From: Bacteroidota bacterium | GTDB taxonomy: Bacteria > Bacteroidota > Bacteroidia > Bacteroidales > UBA932 | Length of the DNA stretch: 7,605 bases | Direction: 5' to 3' | Assembly (NCBI GenBank): GCA_009778375.1 | Contig: WRJW01000162.1 | Span: 1 to 7,605 of the forward strand | Shown: positions 5,814 to 7,605 of the stretch, one piece after another | Position numbering within the stretch: the stretch's first letter is position 1 | How the letters are laid out: each line of letters begins with the position of its first letter | Made by a program: the position numbers and the translations under genes | Notes under the pieces: model-generated | What the model saw: only the letters and a program-made list of their open reading frames with translations | Told to the model about the DNA's origin: nothing | Databases searched by the model: none

Positions 5814-7605
5814 GGCTAAAAAGTTCGTCAAGGTCAATGGTTTGTTCTAATTCGAGTTTATCTGTGATTTCGATGATATCCGTTCCGTTGGAAAATTGGT
5901 AAAAGCGAACTCTTTCCGGGAGTAAACCGAGCGCAAAGTCTCCGGTATCCCACACTTTGTTTCCGTTTTTGTCTTCGGTTATTCGAATTACATAATTTCC
6001 ATCTGCAAGGTAAGGGAAAATTCCCGTCTCTCCCGACTTCATGTAGAGCGTACGGGTAATCTTATCTCGCGTCTCGGGCAAGAGCTCCACGATATAGGAT
6101 CCTTCTCCCCCCTTTAAGATCACCGTTATGGATCCAAATTTGCCCGGGTCGGGAATGGTTACTTTTTGAGAGAGGGAATCATTGGCAAAGCCGTATACGT
6201 CGGTAAAGGTGTTTTGCAGTACAACAAGGGTGTATTCGGTCTCCGGAATCCACTTTTGGGTCTGCAGGTAATAACGGCAGCCATCTAAGGAGTCCTTTTG
6301 CAACGTAAAGGGGAGTTTAATGATTTCGTTTCTTGGGGTGCTGTATTGCAGGGCAATGGATTCGGTATTTACGGACAGGGGATAGGCGGAGCAAACAAAT
6401 TCAATACCTTGTTGTTCCACCCATTCGCCCCGAGCTATGAGCTCTATTTTAAGGATATCTTTTTTTTCTTCCTGAGGTTGTTGCCCTCTTGGCGCTAAAC
6501 GGTTACGGTTGTTTGCTTCTTCTTTGGGAAGGGTGAGGTTAAAACGCTCCTCGGCCGGAGAGAGCTGGTTCAGAGAGTCTGTTTTAAGGTATCGTACCGT
6601 ACCTCTGAGCGTATCGGGCAGCGAAAGATCCCGTATCCAGTAGCGTAGGGTATCTCCCCAAAAAGTGCGCTCGTGGATGATCGATGAGGAATCTACTCCC
6701 TGAATATCTATGTGCAGCACCTGTGCGGATGGAGCGCTAAAAGTAAAGTAAAACATCCTTGCTTGGGGACGTGCCTTATCTCTGAGTATTTGACGTTTAG
6801 GCTTTTCTTTAAACAAATATAGGGTCTGTTCAATGGGGCGGTTCAGCATGCTCAGGGTGTCTTTGGCATCGACCAAAATCTCGCTCCTGCGTTCCTGATC
6901 AAAGAGATGGAGCGGCACAAAAAGGGTCTCTAAAAAGGCGATGGTTTCGTTGTCGGGGTCGAATTTATTGTTGCGGTTTTGGTCTTCTACGGCAAATACC
7001 CGATAGGGGATAGGTTTGAGGTTGGGGAGATAAAAATAGCCCCAACGGTCTGTTTTGCCCAAGGCTTTTGGAAGGGTTTTGTATACGGCCGTATCCGAAA
7101 GATTGGTATGGAGGAGTATACTGGCGTTTTCGATGGGCATAAGGGTTTGCGCGTCTGCTATATAGCCCGAAAAAACTAAACTGTCGAGTTCGGAACCGGT
7201 AGAAAAGCTAAAACTGTAGGCTCCAAAAGGGTTCCCCTCGTTGTTGTCTTGAATAGCGCGGCCAAATTGGAGGTTATAAGTAGTGGCTGAATCAAGAAGT
7301 TGTGAAAAAGTGACCACCACCGATTTACCCTTCACTACCGCTACCGGTCGCTTTGACTGGGGCGGAGAGAGGTAAATTTGATTGGTGGCGTCGTTTAATT
7401 TTACATATTCATTAAAGGTTAATTCGATTCGTTTTCCTTTAAAAAGAACGGAGTTAGGGGCCGGATTGGTGCGCAACAAAATCGGAGGGATGGTATCTTT
7501 ACGCCCTCCGCTGGGAGGAGCGCTGGTGTTGGCACAGGAGGGAGTCAGCATAAGATAGCCAAAGAGCGAAAAGATCAAAATGGGGAGTACTTGTTTACTA
7601 TTCAT
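5773..7605 (-). CDS. Large lipoprotein with N-terminal SbsA-type Ig-like domain
   Basis: A 610-residue lipoprotein, with its ATG exactly at the window edge. The signal peptide has a hydrophobic core (VLPILIFSLFGYLMLT) and Cys24 in TPSC, a slightly atypical lipobox because of the Pro at -2. The segment SAPPSGGRKDTIPP leads into an Ig-like domain (about 38-136: LRTNPAPNSVLFKGKRIELTF-type opening, with FSFSTG at its end). A carboxypeptidase-regulatory-like beta domain (about 143-232) contains DQNRNNKFDPDNE. A variable middle with a polar linker (362-383, Asn/Arg/Gln/Glu/Lys-rich) follows, then further beta domains ending with DKNGNKVWDTGD (545-556) and LLPERVRFY. The two Asp/Asn loops look like calcium-binding sites. 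This architecture is common in Bacteroidota, and its function is not established; an envelope structural role is a guess. No acidic surface-export signal follows the Cys. The stop codon lies inside the start of the barrel gene. Confidence 0.88.
   Translation of the reverse strand: MNSKQVLPILIFSLFGYLMLTPSCANTSAPPSGGRKDTIPPILLRTNPAPNSVLFKGKRIELTFNEYVKLNDATNQIYLSPPQSKRPVAVVKGKSVVVTFSQLLDSATTYNLQFGRAIQDNNEGNPFGAYSFSFSTGSELDSLVFSGYIADAQTLMPIENASILLHTNLSDTAVYKTLPKALGKTDRWGYFYLPNLKPIPYRVFAVEDQNRNNKFDPDNETIAFLETLFVPLHLFDQERRSEILVDAKDTLSMLNRPIEQTLYLFKEKPKRQILRDKARPQARMFYFTFSAPSAQVLHIDIQGVDSSSIIHERTFWGDTLRYWIRDLSLPDTLRGTVRYLKTDSLNQLSPAEERFNLTLPKEEANNRNRLAPRGQQPQEEKKDILKIELIARGEWVEQQGIEFVCSAYPLSVNTESIALQYSTPRNEIIKLPFTLQKDSLDGCRYYLQTQKWIPETEYTLVVLQNTFTDVYGFANDSLSQKVTIPDPGKFGSITVILKGGEGSYIVELLPETRDKITRTLYMKSGETGIFPYLADGNYVIRITEDKNGNKVWDTGDFALGLLPERVRFYQFSNGTDIIEITDKLELEQTIDLDELFSHDVAPAIPPKTSR

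Noticed and set aside
6460..6467. Run of eight T (A8 on the coding strand) in the large lipoprotein gene, a possible slippage or phase-variation site
   Set aside because: The run encodes Glu-Lys-Lys in a polar linker, the frame is intact on both sides, and there is no other sign of phase variation.

Overview
The window looks like ordinary chromosomal sequence from a member of the Bacteroidota. This rests on gene content: an IspG whose sequence follows the long, three-domain Bacteroidetes/plant lineage, a PorT-like outer-membrane barrel, a lipoprotein of the Bacteroidetes SbsA-Ig type, an M28 peptidase with an FN3-like tail, and one candidate Bacteroidetes-type -7 promoter box (TAnnTTTG). Base composition is moderate, genes are tightly packed, and no gene-free stretch exceeds 62 bases. 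I see no RNA gene, insertion sequence, CRISPR array, phage or plasmid signature.

Left part, plus strand (1-2659): the 3' end of a long-form NfeD membrane protease gene overlaps, by ATGA, a small hotdog-fold hydroxyacyl-ACP dehydratase-like gene. After 14 bases follows a secreted zinc peptidase of family M28. The spacing suggests one transcription unit.

Right part, minus strand (7605 down to 2643): an Ig-like lipoprotein gene overlaps an outer-membrane beta-barrel gene. After 62 bases, which hold the candidate promoter, come a five-helix Yip1-family membrane protein, a small helical lipoprotein and ispG (penultimate steps of the MEP isoprenoid pathway). The two blocks converge, and the M28 and ispG reading frames overlap tail to tail by 17 bases.

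Apart from ispG, most genes concern the cell envelope: membrane protease, periplasmic peptidase, two lipoproteins, an outer-membrane barrel and an inner-membrane protein. No single pathway links them, and I found no convincing new defence, mobile or biosynthetic system. The most notable observation is the ispG product. At 439 residues it keeps hallmarks of the long Bacteroidetes form at both ends but has lost nearly all of the central domain, leaving a short Pro-rich seam and a small remnant. A lesser point is the dehydratase-like protein, which has no histidine at the usual FabZ catalytic position.
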